The notes: a model not told the origin generated them from the sequence alone. A stretch of 64,000 nucleotides of DNA from an uncultured Bacillota bacterium (GCA_958448635.1 CAUDEQ010000001.1:8289-72288); one strand, 5' to 3'; shown: positions 11,185 to 20,120, counted from the first letter of the stretch. Numbers and translations are program-made.

Positions 11185-13011
11185 ATGAACGAAAAAAAAG
11201 AAAATACGTCCGCAAAGACGCGCAGACCTGCCCCTCAGGGGAAGAAACATGCAGGCAGCGCAAATTCCGGCCGCGGCAGAGGTACGAAAACTAACGGTGC
11301 TGCCGGCGGCAAAAGGACGCAGTCGCCAAGGGGCAATGTCAGGAGAAAAGCTCCTGCTCCAAAGGTTAGGATAATTCCTCTTGGCGGACTTCACGAAATC
11401 GGAAAGAACATGACCGCCATAGAATACGAGAATGAGATTATGCTCATCGACTGCGGTCTGTCGTTTCCCGATGACGATATGTTCGGTATCGACAAGGTCA
11501 TTCCTGACTTCTCATACCTTACAGATAACAGCAAGAAGATAAAAGGCCTTGTTATAACCCACGGTCATGAGGATCACATAGGCGCCGTGCCTTATCTTCT
11601 CAACGAAATCAAGGTGCCTATATACGGAACGCCTCTGCCCCTCGGCCTTATAGAGAACAAGCTGAAGGAGCATGGACTCAAGGCGGAAATGCACACCATC
11701 CGTGCGGGAGATACCTTCAGGCTGGGAAGGCATTTTTCCATAGAAGCTCTGAGGATAACACATTCGATAGCAGACTCCATATGCCTCAGCATAACGACGC
11801 CGGCAGGGCGCATTTTCCATACAGGAGACTTCAAAATAGACTATACGCCTGTAGACGGAGATCCGATAGATTTTGCCAGACTGGCGCAGATAGGAGCTGA
11901 AGGCGTGCTGCTGATGATGGCTGACAGCACCAACGTGCTGAGACAGGGCTATACATCGTCGGAGAGAGTTGTAGGACGTACACTTGAGAATATATTCAGA
12001 AGCTCGGACAAGAGAATCATAATCGCCACATTCTCATCCAACGTCCACAGAATACAGAAGATAATAGATATAGCGGTCCACTGCAACAGAAAGGTGGCTA
12101 TTTCCGGCAGGAGCATGGTCAACGTAGTTGATCTGGCGCAGAATCTCGGATATATACACATACCTGCCAATGTACTGGTGGATCTAAATAAGACAAAGAA
12201 CATACCGGACAAGGAGCTGGTGGTTATAACAACGGGAAGCCAGGGAGAGCCTATGTCGGCTCTGGCAAGAATGGCTTCATCCGAGCATAAGGCCATCAAT
12301 ATAAGGCGCGGTGACATGGTCATCCTCTCATCCACACCTGTTCCCGGCAATGAGCTGACTGTTGCCAACGTGGTAAACCAGCTGGTGGAAAAGGGCGCTG
12401 AAGTAATATATTCAGATATCGCAGAGATTCATGCATCAGGTCACGCCTGCCGTGAAGAGCTGAAGCTGATGCATTCGCTGATAAAGCCGAAGTATTTCAT
12501 GCCTGTACATGGAGAATACAGACATCTGTTGGCTCACGGAGAGTTGGCCAACACCATAGGCACTCCTATGGACAACATCTTCCTGCTGGAAAACGGAGAT
12601 TGTCTCACCGTGTCTGCAGATTCAGCTGTTCAGACCAAGGGTGAATGCGAGGCAGAAGGTATAATGGTGGACGGCCTGGGCGTAGGAGATGTTGGCAACA
12701 TAGTATTGAGAGACAGGAGACTTCTTTCGGAATCAGGACTGATAATACTGGTGGCATCCATCGAAAAGCAGACAAACACCATTGTGTCGGGTCCGGACAT
12801 CATATCCAGAGGCTTCGTGTATGTGAGAGAAAACGAAGATCTCATAGATGCGGCATGCGATCTGGCTGAGAGCATTCTTATAGACTGCATGGCACGGAAT
12901 ATGAAAGACTGGAACGGCATGAAGACGGCCGTAAGGGAAGGTCTCAGAAAATATATATACAGTAAGACCAAGAGAAATCCTGTTATATTACCTATTTTTA
13001 TGGAGGTTTAA
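11185..13011 (+). CDS. rnj: Ribonuclease J
   Basis: 608 residues. RNase J is a metallo-beta-lactamase/beta-CASP enzyme with 5'-3' exonuclease and endonuclease activity in mRNA decay and rRNA maturation. The core starts at about residue 61 (VRIIPLGGLHEIGKNM) and has the zinc motif HGHEDHIG (about residue 130), HTGDFKID, ATFSSNVHRIQ, and the beta-CASP SGRSM and HASGHA motifs; the C-terminal domain is complete. The first 60 residues form a low-complexity extension rich in Lys, Arg, Gly and Ala, a plausible RNA-binding tail found in some clostridial RNase J proteins. Shine-Dalgarno AGAAAGGAAAG lies upstream. ylbF follows after 2 bases. Confidence 0.95.
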   Translation: MNEKKENTSAKTRRPAPQGKKHAGSANSGRGRGTKTNGAAGGKRTQSPRGNVRRKAPAPKVRIIPLGGLHEIGKNMTAIEYENEIMLIDCGLSFPDDDMFGIDKVIPDFSYLTDNSKKIKGLVITHGHEDHIGAVPYLLNEIKVPIYGTPLPLGLIENKLKEHGLKAEMHTIRAGDTFRLGRHFSIEALRITHSIADSICLSITTPAGRIFHTGDFKIDYTPVDGDPIDFARLAQIGAEGVLLMMADSTNVLRQGYTSSERVVGRTLENIFRSSDKRIIIATFSSNVHRIQKIIDIAVHCNRKVAISGRSMVNVVDLAQNLGYIHIPANVLVDLNKTKNIPDKELVVITTGSQGEPMSALARMASSEHKAINIRRGDMVILSSTPVPGNELTVANVVNQLVEKGAEVIYSDIAEIHASGHACREELKLMHSLIKPKYFMPVHGEYRHLLAHGELANTIGTPMDNIFLLENGDCLTVSADSAVQTKGECEAEGIMVDGLGVGDVGNIVLRDRRLLSESGLIILVASIEKQTNTIVSGPDIISRGFVYVRENEDLIDAACDLAESILIDCMARNMKDWNGMKTAVREGLRKYIYSKTKRNPVILPIFMEV

Positions 13012-13013
13012 TT

Positions 13014-13370
13014 ATGAACGTATACGATCAGGCACATTCGCTGGCTACTGCAATTAAAGAATCCGAGGAATTCAAGCAGTACGATCAGAGTAAAAAAGAA
13101 GTTGAGGCAAATCCTGAGCTGGATGCTGCCATAAAGGATTTTATGGGCAAGCAGTTCGAGCTTCAGACACAGCAGATGATGGGTCAGGAGATGGATGCCG
13201 AAGCTCTTTCAAAGCTTCAGCAGCTTTCGGCCATCCTGATGCAGGATCCGTCAGCGGCGCAGTATCTGCAGAACCAGATGCGTTTTTCCATGATGATGGC
13301 AGACGTATATAAAATAATAGCAGACGTTGCCGATTTCGGCATGGGGCCTGCAGGAGGCACAAATGAATAA
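13014..13370 (+). CDS. ylbF: YlbF/YmcA-family protein
   Basis: 118 residues, helical and Gln-rich, with the family pattern VYDQAHSLATAIKESEEFKQY at the start and a KQFELQTQQMMGQEMD middle helix. In Bacillus subtilis YlbF, YmcA and YaaT form an FeS-containing complex that helps RNase Y mature mRNAs and affects sporulation and competence. The gene sits directly behind RNase J, which fits an RNA-decay role here by inference. Shine-Dalgarno GGAGG in the last codons of rnj drives it. Its end overlaps the M24 peptidase start by 8 bases. Which paralogue of the family it is cannot be decided. Confidence 0.85.
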   Translation: MNVYDQAHSLATAIKESEEFKQYDQSKKEVEANPELDAAIKDFMGKQFELQTQQMMGQEMDAEALSKLQQLSAILMQDPSAAQYLQNQMRFSMMMADVYKIIADVADFGMGPAGGTNE

Positions 13371-14067
13371 TCAGGCTAAAATGGTTAAGACGCCGGAGGA
13401 GCTGCTGAAGATCATGAAGGCGGCTGCAATGGGCGATAAATGCTTTTCCCACATACTCGGATATATCAGGGCAGGCATGACTGAGCTGGAGGTGGCTGAT
13501 GAGATTGAGCGCACACTGAGAAGCTACGGCGCAGAGGGATTGTCTTTTCCCACCATATGCGTGTCAGGCGTGAATACCACTCAGCCTCATGGCGAGCCGT
13601 CCGACAAGATAATAGAAGAAGGCGACTTCGTTACTATGGATTTCGGCGCTGTGGTGGAGGGCTACTGCGGCGATATGACCAGAACCATAGCTGTCGGTCA
13701 TGTCAACGATGAACAGAGAAAGGTGTACGATATAGTGCTGAGATCTCAGCTGGCAGGGCTTGAAGCATGCAGGGCAGGAGTAAGATGCAGAGATGTGGAT
13801 CATGCTTCCAGAAGTATAATTGCCGATGCCGGATACGGAGAATATTATATTCACGGTACAGGTCACGGAGTAGGCAGAGAGGTTCATGAAGCTCCTACGC
13901 TGAACGCCAAAAGCGATGAAATCCTTGAGGAATTCATGCCGGTGACGGTGGAGCCCGGAATATATATTCCCGATAAATTCGGAGTTCGCATTGAGGACTT
14001 GGCAATTATCACAGAGTTTGGTATAATAAATGCAGTAAAATCTCAAAAAAGTTTAATAATTATTTAA
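13363..14067 (+). CDS. Short M24 (Xaa-Pro aminopeptidase-like) metallopeptidase
   Basis: 234 residues comprising a pita-bread M24 catalytic domain only. The metal ligands are all visible: Asp in TMDFGA, Asp in CGDMTRT, His in HGTGHGVG, Glu in TVEPGIYIP and Glu in RIEDLA, plus substrate His in QPHGEPSD. These blocks match the Xaa-Pro peptidase (PepP/YqhT) branch that normally sits next to efp, rather than housekeeping methionine aminopeptidase. The usual ~120-residue N-terminal creatinase-like domain is absent. The preceding gene is an intact ylbF, so it is not a recent frameshift. ATG 13363 is chosen because AGGAGG lies 5 bases upstream; the open frame from 13327 lacks such a site. Confidence 0.82.
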   Translation: MNNQAKMVKTPEELLKIMKAAAMGDKCFSHILGYIRAGMTELEVADEIERTLRSYGAEGLSFPTICVSGVNTTQPHGEPSDKIIEEGDFVTMDFGAVVEGYCGDMTRTIAVGHVNDEQRKVYDIVLRSQLAGLEACRAGVRCRDVDHASRSIIADAGYGEYYIHGTGHGVGREVHEAPTLNAKSDEILEEFMPVTVEPGIYIPDKFGVRIEDLAIITEFGIINAVKSQKSLIII

Positions 14068-14096
14068 TATTACGGTTAAAGAAAGGGCAGTTTATT

Positions 14097-14657
14097 ATGA
14101 TTTATGCAGGTGATTTCAGAAAAGGTATTACCTTTGAAATGAACGGTGAACCACATGTTGTGCTGGATTTTCAGCATGTAAAGCCGGGCAAGGGTGCAGC
14201 TTTTGTAAGAACAAAATATAAAAACATACTGTCGGGAGCAACAAGGGAGGAAGCCTTCAACCCTGATGACAAATTCCCTAAGGCTCACATCGAGACAAAG
14301 ACAATGCAGTATCTTTACAATGACGGAGAGCTGTACTACTTCATGGACGAAGAGACATACGATCAGGTTCCAATCACTCACGATCAGGTGGAGGACGCCA
14401 TCAAATATCTGAGAGAGAATGACGAGGCCACCATCAAATTCTATAAGGGAAACGCTTTCCTTGTAGAGGCTCCTAACTTCGTTGATCTGAAGGTCATCGA
14501 AACTGAGCCGGGTGTAAAGGGAAATACGGCGACAAACGTTACTAAGGCCGCTGTGGTAGAGACAGGTGCGACGATACAGGTTCCTATCTTCATAGAAGAG
14601 GGAGAGGTTATTCAGATCGACACGAGATCAGGGGAATATCTGGGAAGATCAAAATAA
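14097..14657 (+). CDS. efp: Translation elongation factor P
   Basis: 186 residues, full EF-P length with three beta-barrel domains. EF-P binds between the ribosomal P and E sites and relieves stalling at polyproline. The conserved loop KPGKGAAF places the modifiable Lys at residue 32, so a lysine-type modification (as in Bacillus) is likely rather than Arg rhamnosylation. The C-terminus has the signature [16 protein letters not shown] and ends [19 protein letters not shown] lies upstream of the ATG. It follows the M24 peptidase, as in many Firmicutes, and ends the transcription unit at a clear terminator. Confidence 0.97.
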   Translation: MIYAGDFRKGITFEMNGEPHVVLDFQHVKPGKGAAFVRTKYKNILSGATREEAFNPDDKFPKAHIETKTMQYLYNDGELYYFMDEETYDQVPITHDQVEDAIKYLRENDEATIKFYKGNAFLVEAPNFVDLKVIETEPGVKGNTATNVTKAAVVETGATIQVPIFIEEGEVIQIDTRSGEYLGRSK

Positions 14658-14672
14658 GCGATATTTTTTCTT

Positions 14673-14709
14673 AAAGGGACGCGCTGCTGTCCCTTTATTT
14701 GTAGTTTTT
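14673..14709 (+). terminator. Intrinsic terminator after efp
   Basis: An 8-bp perfect stem, AAAGGGAC paired with GTCCCTTT, encloses an 8-base loop and is followed by a T-rich stretch (ATTTGTAGTTTTT). It lies 15 bases after the efp stop and separates the efp unit from mltG. Confidence 0.8.
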
Positions 14710-14730
14710 GATGAATAAGAGAGGTACTAA

Positions 14731-15792
14731 ATGTTGAAGCTGATTAATGGTAAAATCAAGCTCATACTGATAATTGCCATTGTACTTGTAGTAATAATCA
14801 CCGGGGGAAGTCTAATATATCTAAGCGGCCTCGGAGCTGTCGACAGCGAAAACGATGAGCCTGTAAATGTCAATATCCCGTCCGGAAGCGGCGCCTCCGC
14901 CATCGTCGAAATTCTCGATGAAAACGGACTGGTGAAAAACAAGACATGCGCCAAGATACACGCAAGGATAGGAGGGTATGATTCCCTACAGGCAAACTCT
15001 TATATTTTCAGCAGGAGCATGACGCTGCCTGAAATATTTGAAGCCATAAATACGGGAGATTTCGATTATCTTTCCAAGGACAAGCTGACCATACGTGAAG
15101 GTCTCACCATACCGCAGACGGCAGATGCCATAGCCGAGGAGCTTCCTTTCACAAGGGATGAGCTGATCGCCAAGTGGGCTGACAAGGCCTTCCTCCAGCA
15201 GCTCATAGATAAGTACTGGTTTATTACGGATGATATACTTAATGCAGATATCAAATATCCTCTTGAAGGATACCTGTATCCGGAGACGTATTTCATCACT
15301 GAGGAAGAGCCTACCATCGAGAGCATTACCATTATGATGCTGGATATGATGGATCAGCAGCTTTCTTCAATGAAAAAAGATATAGAAGACAGCGATTTTT
15401 CCGTACACGAGCTTCTCACCCTGGCTTCCATAGTGGAAAAGGAATCCAGCAATGTGAAGGAGGACATGCCTGAGGTTGCCGGAGTGTTTATAAACAGGCT
15501 TAATCAGGGCATTTCTCTGGGAAGTGATGTTACCGTCAACTATATATTTGAGAAGGATGGAGTTGAGCTTACCGTAAGTCAGCTTGATTCAGACAATAAA
15601 TACAATACACGTAAGTTCACGGGACTTCCTCCCGGCCCAATATGCACAGTTAATACAAATGCCATCGACAGCGTGTTGAATTACAAGGAAACTGATTATA
15701 TGTTCTTCTATGCAACTCCTGAGGGCGAGATAATCTTCTCAAAGACTGTCGAAGAGCATAATAAGGCTGTAGAGGAACATCCATGGAGTTAG
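14731..15792 (+). CDS. mltG: Endolytic murein transglycosylase MltG (YceG-like)
   Basis: 353 residues. A short cytoplasmic start is followed by one transmembrane helix (about 8-30) and an extracellular YceG domain. The LysM-like subdomain carries NIPSGSGASAIVEIL; the catalytic part has ASIVEKESS (about residue 230) with the catalytic Glu, then VAGVFINRLNQGISLGSD and a GLPPGPI motif. MltG cuts nascent glycan strands and sets their length at the cytoplasmic membrane. AGAGAGG precedes the ATG. Followed by trmR and trhP, the order matches Bacillus yrrL-yrrM-yrrN/O. Confidence 0.94.
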   Translation: MLKLINGKIKLILIIAIVLVVIITGGSLIYLSGLGAVDSENDEPVNVNIPSGSGASAIVEILDENGLVKNKTCAKIHARIGGYDSLQANSYIFSRSMTLPEIFEAINTGDFDYLSKDKLTIREGLTIPQTADAIAEELPFTRDELIAKWADKAFLQQLIDKYWFITDDILNADIKYPLEGYLYPETYFITEEEPTIESITIMMLDMMDQQLSSMKKDIEDSDFSVHELLTLASIVEKESSNVKEDMPEVAGVFINRLNQGISLGSDVTVNYIFEKDGVELTVSQLDSDNKYNTRKFTGLPPGPICTVNTNAIDSVLNYKETDYMFFYATPEGEIIFSKTVEEHNKAVEEHPWS

Positions 15793-15808
15793 GACAGACA
15801 GAGGAAAA

Positions 15809-16480
15809 ATGAATATTACCAACAATATAATCACTGCGTATATAAACAACCTGTACTGCTGCAGCAACCCAAAGCTTCAGGAGCTGAGACGCTTTGCCGA
15901 GGAAAAGAAGGTACCCATAATACTCAAGGACACCGAAGGGCTTCTTCTCAGTCTTCTAAGAATCAAGAAGCCTGCAAGACTTCTTGAGATAGGCGCTGCC
16001 GTGGGATATTCGGCATGCTGCTTTGCAGACGGATGCGGATGCAGCGTCACAACCATAGAGGCCGACGAGGAAGCATATAAGACGGCTCTTGCCAATGTGG
16101 AAAATCTGGGCTTCAGCGACAAGGTTACGGTGCTGGGAGGAGATGCCAGAGACGTCCTTGAAAATATGGCGTCGGAGATAACAGATGATAAGCTCTTTGA
16201 TGTGGTGTTCATAGATGCTGCAAAGAGCCATTACAAGACTTTCTGGGATCTTTCGCTGCCTCTCTGCAGGCAGGATGCCCTCATCATATGCGATAACGTT
16301 CTGATGAAGGGAATGACTGCATCGGACGAATATGATCCGGGGAAAAAATACAAGACCAGCATCAGAAGGATGCGCGAATTCGTTAAATATATTACTGAGC
16401 TTGATTATGCCGACACATGCATACTGCCTGTGGGTGACGGTATATCTCTCAGCGTGATAAACAAAAAGGTAAACATGTAG
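15809..16480 (+). CDS. trmR: TrmR-type O-methyltransferase (tRNA 5-hydroxyuridine methyltransferase)
   Basis: 223 residues, SAM-dependent class I methyltransferase of the COMT-like (Methyltransf_3) group. Motif I is LLEIGAAVGYSACCFA (about residue 53-69); metal/active-site motifs are VVFIDAAKSHY (about residue 135) and ICDNVL. In Bacillus the equivalent gene (yrrM/trmR) methylates 5-hydroxyuridine at tRNA position 34 to 5-methoxyuridine. Its placement between mltG and the U32 hydroxylase gene trhP supports the same job here. It starts 16 bases after mltG with an AGAGGAAAA site, and trhP begins 5 bases after its stop. Confidence 0.88.
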   Translation: MNITNNIITAYINNLYCCSNPKLQELRRFAEEKKVPIILKDTEGLLLSLLRIKKPARLLEIGAAVGYSACCFADGCGCSVTTIEADEEAYKTALANVENLGFSDKVTVLGGDARDVLENMASEITDDKLFDVVFIDAAKSHYKTFWDLSLPLCRQDALIICDNVLMKGMTASDEYDPGKKYKTSIRRMREFVKYITELDYADTCILPVGDGISLSVINKKVNM

Positions 16481-16485
16481 ATATT

Positions 16486-17712
16486 ATGAAAAAGCTTGAA
16501 TTACTTGCTCCTGCGGGAGATTTGGAAAAACTTAAGATAGCAGTTGACTACGGGGCTGACGCTGTATATTTCGGCGGAGAAATGTTCAGCCTGCGTGCCG
16601 GAGCAGGGAACCTTACCATAGAGGAAATCGAAGAGGGCGTTGCCTATGCTCATGAGAGAAATGTTAAATGTCACATGACATTCAACATTTTCGCACATAA
16701 TGAGGATATAGCCCCTCTCAGCGATTATCTGCAGAGGATAAAGCATATCCCTGTAGATGCGTATATAGTTTCAGATCCTGGGGTAATCGCACTCATCAAG
16801 GAGGCTGTTCCCGATGCAGAGCTTCATCTGTCCACTCAGGCCAACATGACCAACTATGTGACGGCAAATTTCTGGCATTCTCAGGGCGTCAAGAGGATCG
16901 TGCTGGCAAGGGAGCTTACCTTCGGGGAAATAAAGGATATCCGAAGCAGGATACCTGAGAGCATGGATCTGGAAGCATTCATACACGGAGCCATGTGCAT
17001 TTCGTATTCCGGCAGATGTCTTCTCAGCAACTTTATGATAGACAGGGATGCCAACAGAGGCCAGTGTGCCCATCCGTGCAGATGGAAATACAGGCTTGTT
17101 GAAGAGCAGCGTCCCGGTGAGTACTATCCTGTGGAAGAAGACGAAAGAGGCACTTACATAATGAATTCCAAGGATCTTTGTATGCTTGAGCATATTCCGG
17201 ATATTGTGGAGGCAGGCGTTTCATCAGCCAAGATCGAAGGCAGGATGAAGAGCGTTTTTTATGTCGCTACCATCGTAAGCGCATACAGACGTGCCATAGA
17301 CGCCTATTATGAAGACCCCGACAATTATGTTTTCGACCCGTCATGGATGACGGAGCTCAAAAAGGTAAGCAGACGTGAGTTCACCACGGGCTTTTACTAC
17401 AACAAGCCGACAGACGAGGATCAGAATTATCAGACCAGCGCATACACCAGAGATTACAGCTTTATCGGAATGGTGAAGGAATACGAGCCCGAAACATGTA
17501 TGGCAGTGGTGGAGCAGAGAAACAAAATGTCTGTGGGAGAGGAAATAGAGGTCTTCGGACCGGGTCGTGACTTCTTTTCGCAGAAACTGGAGGTTTTATT
17601 GGATGAAGAAGGTCAGCCTATCGAATCAGCACCGCATCCTCAGCAGATAGTTAAGATCAAAATGAAAGAGCCGGTTGAGAAGAATTTCATTCTCAGAAAG
17701 AGAAAAAGTTAA
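16486..17712 (+). CDS. trhP: tRNA U34 hydroxylase TrhP, peptidase U32 family
   Basis: 408 residues. It begins KKLELLAPAGDLEKLKIAVDYGADAVYFGG, the U32 signature, and has the Cys-containing block HGAMCISYSGRCLLS (about 165-180) and GQCAHPCRWKY typical of iron-sulfur-dependent TrhP proteins. TrhP makes 5-hydroxyuridine at tRNA position 34 using prephenate; TrmR, encoded just upstream, then methylates it. Bacillus has two adjacent U32 genes (yrrN, yrrO); here only the longer, YrrO-like one is present. No protease activity should be assumed from the family name. Confidence 0.9.
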   Translation: MKKLELLAPAGDLEKLKIAVDYGADAVYFGGEMFSLRAGAGNLTIEEIEEGVAYAHERNVKCHMTFNIFAHNEDIAPLSDYLQRIKHIPVDAYIVSDPGVIALIKEAVPDAELHLSTQANMTNYVTANFWHSQGVKRIVLARELTFGEIKDIRSRIPESMDLEAFIHGAMCISYSGRCLLSNFMIDRDANRGQCAHPCRWKYRLVEEQRPGEYYPVEEDERGTYIMNSKDLCMLEHIPDIVEAGVSSAKIEGRMKSVFYVATIVSAYRRAIDAYYEDPDNYVFDPSWMTELKKVSRREFTTGFYYNKPTDEDQNYQTSAYTRDYSFIGMVKEYEPETCMAVVEQRNKMSVGEEIEVFGPGRDFFSQKLEVLLDEEGQPIESAPHPQQIVKIKMKEPVEKNFILRKRKS

Positions 17713-17714
17713 AA

Positions 17715-17738
17715 ACATGTGCTTTACAAAGCATGTGT
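17715..17738 (+). other. Hairpin after trhP
   Basis: An 11-base arm at 17715-17725 can pair with 17728-17738 (two G-T wobbles, tight loop). It lies 2 bases after the trhP stop but no T-run follows, so it may be an mRNA 3'-stabilising or weak terminator structure rather than a clean intrinsic terminator. Confidence 0.4.
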
Positions 17739-17786
17739 GTTGGAATAAAATAACTATAACATTTTAATGCAAGAAAGGAGAAAAAA

Positions 17787-19136
17787 ATGTCATCTGACAG
17801 CGGGCCCTTGTGGTCACAATTAGTTTTATTAGTAGTACTCATAGCGGTAAACGCATATTTTGCCGCTGCGGAGATCGCCATGGTCTCTGCCAACAAAAAC
17901 AGGATCAAAACCCTCGCAGGAGAGGGAAACAAGAAGGCTATCGCACTTGATAAGCTTCTTGATGAGCCCAATACGTTTCTTTCAGCCATCCAGGTCGTAA
18001 TTACCCTGGCAGGCTTCTGGAACAGTGCCGAGGCTGCTGTAAGTCTTTCAGGATATGTGAGCGAGCTTTTTCATCTCTCACAGTTTTCCTACGGAAAAAG
18101 CGTGTCGGTATTCATAGTCACTGTTCTCCTCTCATTCTTCACCCTTGTTCTAGGTGAGCTTGTACCTAAAAGGATAGCTATGATACATGCCGACGGCATG
18201 GCTATGGCAGTTGTAAAACCGATACTTGTAATTTCCAAGGTACTGAAGCCGTTCCTATGGCTTATTTCAGTATCCGTAACAGTGGTTCTTAAGATATGCA
18301 GACAGAAAACCGACGTTGTGGACTCTGAGTATTCGGAGGAGGACGTTGTTTCCATGCTTGAGGCAGGAAGAGCCAGCGGTGAACTGAAGGAGACGGGAAA
18401 GAAGATGATCACCAGCATATTCGCTTTCGATGATCTTCTGGCGTACGAGGTGATGACTCCGCGAACAGACGTATTTTCCATAGATATCAATGCTCCTACG
18501 GAAGAATACATCGACGAGCTGATGGAACTCAGATATTCAAGAATCCCTGTATATGAAGATGACAGCGACAATATCATAGGTATCCTGTACATCAAGGACT
18601 ACCTGATCAAGGCTCGTGAGGACGGCTTTGATAACGTGGACATAAGATCCATACTCAGAAAGCCGTATTTCGTACCTGAAACCAAGATCATAGATTCGCT
18701 GTTCTTTGAGCTTCAGGCCACCAAGCAGCATATAGCCATACTCATAGATGAATACGGCGGATTCTCCGGTATTGTAACCATGGAAGATATTATCGAAGAG
18801 GTCATGGGCGATATCGACGATGAATACGACGAAGAGGAGCCTGAGATCCAGAAAATATCCGATGATACTTTCATCATAGACGGAAGCATGGACCTCGACG
18901 ATATCGACGAGGAGCTCAACATAAATCTGGAATCGGACAACAGTGAGACCATCGGAGGCTTCATCATAGACATCCTCGGTGAGATCCCTGATGAAAACGA
19001 TGTGGGCAGTGAAGTAACATTTGAAAACTACAAGTTCAGGATAGATTCCATAAAGGACAGAAGAATAGAGCAGATAACTCTGACGATCCTTCCTGAGGCT
19101 GCAGAAGAGGAAGAAAAGAATGAAGAAGATCAGTGA
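17787..19136 (+). CDS. HlyC/CorC-type CNNM transporter with CBS pair
   Basis: 449 residues. A CNNM (DUF21) membrane domain occupies about 1-195 with three to four helices and the motif NAYFAAAEIAMVSANKNRI; then a CBS pair (about 215-335) with MTPRTDVFSID and RIPVYEDDSDNIIG, and a C-terminal CorC_HlyC domain (about 355-440). Family members are linked to Mg2+/Co2+ efflux or Mg2+ homeostasis, not haemolysis; the CBS pair likely binds ATP-Mg. Shine-Dalgarno AAAGGAG lies upstream. It overlaps the QueG-like gene by 17 bases, implying coupling. Confidence 0.9.
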   Translation: MSSDSGPLWSQLVLLVVLIAVNAYFAAAEIAMVSANKNRIKTLAGEGNKKAIALDKLLDEPNTFLSAIQVVITLAGFWNSAEAAVSLSGYVSELFHLSQFSYGKSVSVFIVTVLLSFFTLVLGELVPKRIAMIHADGMAMAVVKPILVISKVLKPFLWLISVSVTVVLKICRQKTDVVDSEYSEEDVVSMLEAGRASGELKETGKKMITSIFAFDDLLAYEVMTPRTDVFSIDINAPTEEYIDELMELRYSRIPVYEDDSDNIIGILYIKDYLIKAREDGFDNVDIRSILRKPYFVPETKIIDSLFFELQATKQHIAILIDEYGGFSGIVTMEDIIEEVMGDIDDEYDEEEPEIQKISDDTFIIDGSMDLDDIDEELNINLESDNSETIGGFIIDILGEIPDENDVGSEVTFENYKFRIDSIKDRRIEQITLTILPEAAEEEEKNEEDQ

Positions 19137-19959
19137 TATGGTCTTTAGTGTGTTTGAAGGCCTTGAAACCAATAATTTTTCCGTGCTGGGGCGACCTGAT
19201 GAGCCCATGTGGGAAAGGCCTCTTATAGGCATTGCTGCAGGGGATGATCCTTATTACGATTTTCTCAAGGAGCATATCGGGGATTTTCACTGGTCGCCGG
19301 CTGAAGCCTTTGCCATGAAATATCATGAAGCTCCGGATGCGGCAGGACTGCGAGTTATAAGTATAATTTTTCCACAGGCGGAAAATACCAGAGCGCTTCA
19401 GAGCAAGGAAAACAGCTTTCCCTGTGATAACTGGCTTGTTTCAAGAGGAGAGTGGGAAAATTTCATAGGTGAGTTTTCCTTGGAGCTTGAAAGGGAATTC
19501 GAAAGGGAAGGTATTCGTGCAGCGTCCATAGATCTTATTTCCGGATTTTCAAGACATAAATCCGAAACACTGGGCATCGCTTCAAACTGGTCCCACAGAC
19601 ATACTGCATTCGCTGCGGGAATGGGGACATTCGGTCTCAGCGACGGATTCATAACGGAAAAAGGTATGGCGGTGAGGATGACCTCCGTTATCGCAGAATG
19701 TGATGCACAGATAACGCCACGAGGCGACAGAGGCCACTACGACTGGTGCCTGTACTTCAGGAGCGGTATATGCGGAGCGTGCATAAGAAGATGTCCTGTA
19801 CGTGCCATTTCCGAAAAAGGGCACGATAAGGATAAATGCACGGCATATGAGGCTCCCGCCTGTGAAAAATATTGGCCTGAGCATATCGAAAGAAAAAACT
19901 ACATATTCGGCTGCGGACTTTGCCAGACGAAGATACCGTGCATGGATAAGCGGCCATAA
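19120..19959 (+). CDS. QueG-like 4Fe-4S protein
   Basis: 279 residues, resembling the C-terminal two thirds of epoxyqueuosine reductase and related reductive-dehalogenase-like iron-sulfur proteins. Visible blocks are SNWSHRHTAFAAGMGTFGLSDGF-type central motif (about 145-170), a first cluster region ICGACIRRCPVRAI, then a later C and GCGLCQTKIPC, typical of QueG's GCDxCQxxCP. The first cluster has CxxCxxxCP, one Cys fewer than the canonical CxxCxxCxxxCP. Other queuosine genes are not in the window, so an epoxyqueuosine role is not assured. Annotated family members are often just 'epoxyqueuosine reductase' or '4Fe-4S binding protein'. Confidence 0.7.
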   Translation: MKKISDMVFSVFEGLETNNFSVLGRPDEPMWERPLIGIAAGDDPYYDFLKEHIGDFHWSPAEAFAMKYHEAPDAAGLRVISIIFPQAENTRALQSKENSFPCDNWLVSRGEWENFIGEFSLELEREFEREGIRAASIDLISGFSRHKSETLGIASNWSHRHTAFAAGMGTFGLSDGFITEKGMAVRMTSVIAECDAQITPRGDRGHYDWCLYFRSGICGACIRRCPVRAISEKGHDKDKCTAYEAPACEKYWPEHIERKNYIFGCGLCQTKIPCMDKRP

Positions 19960-19995
19960 AGCATCTAAAGAATGTTAATACATTGATTTCAACGA

Positions 19996-20033
19996 GTGTG
20001 CATGGGAAGTTACTTCCCTTGCACGCTTTTTTT
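19996..20033 (+). terminator. Strong intrinsic terminator before spoIIIA
   Basis: A 15-bp stem with one internal mismatch (GTGTGCATGGGAAGT against ACTTCCCTTGCACGC) is followed immediately by seven T residues. It isolates the spoIIIA operon from the upstream corC/QueG-like unit. Confidence 0.9.
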
Positions 20034-20053
20034 CTTTCACGGAAATCTTGAAG

Positions 20054-20081
20054 TCATATTTTCTTGGACAAGGAATATCCT
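20054..20081 (+). promoter_or_regulatory. Candidate sigma-E-like promoter for spoIIIA
   Basis: TCATATT at 20054-20060 fits the sigma-E -35 consensus KMATATT exactly. After 13 bases, AATATCCT (20074-20081) matches five of eight positions of CATACAHT. The position, 20 bases after the upstream terminator and ~40 before the spoIIIAA start, is where the mother-cell promoter should be. Inference from known spoIIIA control. Confidence 0.4.
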
Positions 20082-20120
20082 TTAATAACACAGAAAAGAA
20101 AAGGTTGCAGGTTAAAGGAT

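Noticed and set aside
17740..17768. TTGGAA-N17-TTTAAT as a promoter for the CorC-type gene
   Set aside because: Transcription would begin at or within the Shine-Dalgarno, leaving almost no leader.
20064..20120. TTG start at 20064 giving a longer SpoIIIAA
   Set aside because: It lies within the probable sigma-E promoter and would add 19 residues beyond the family length.
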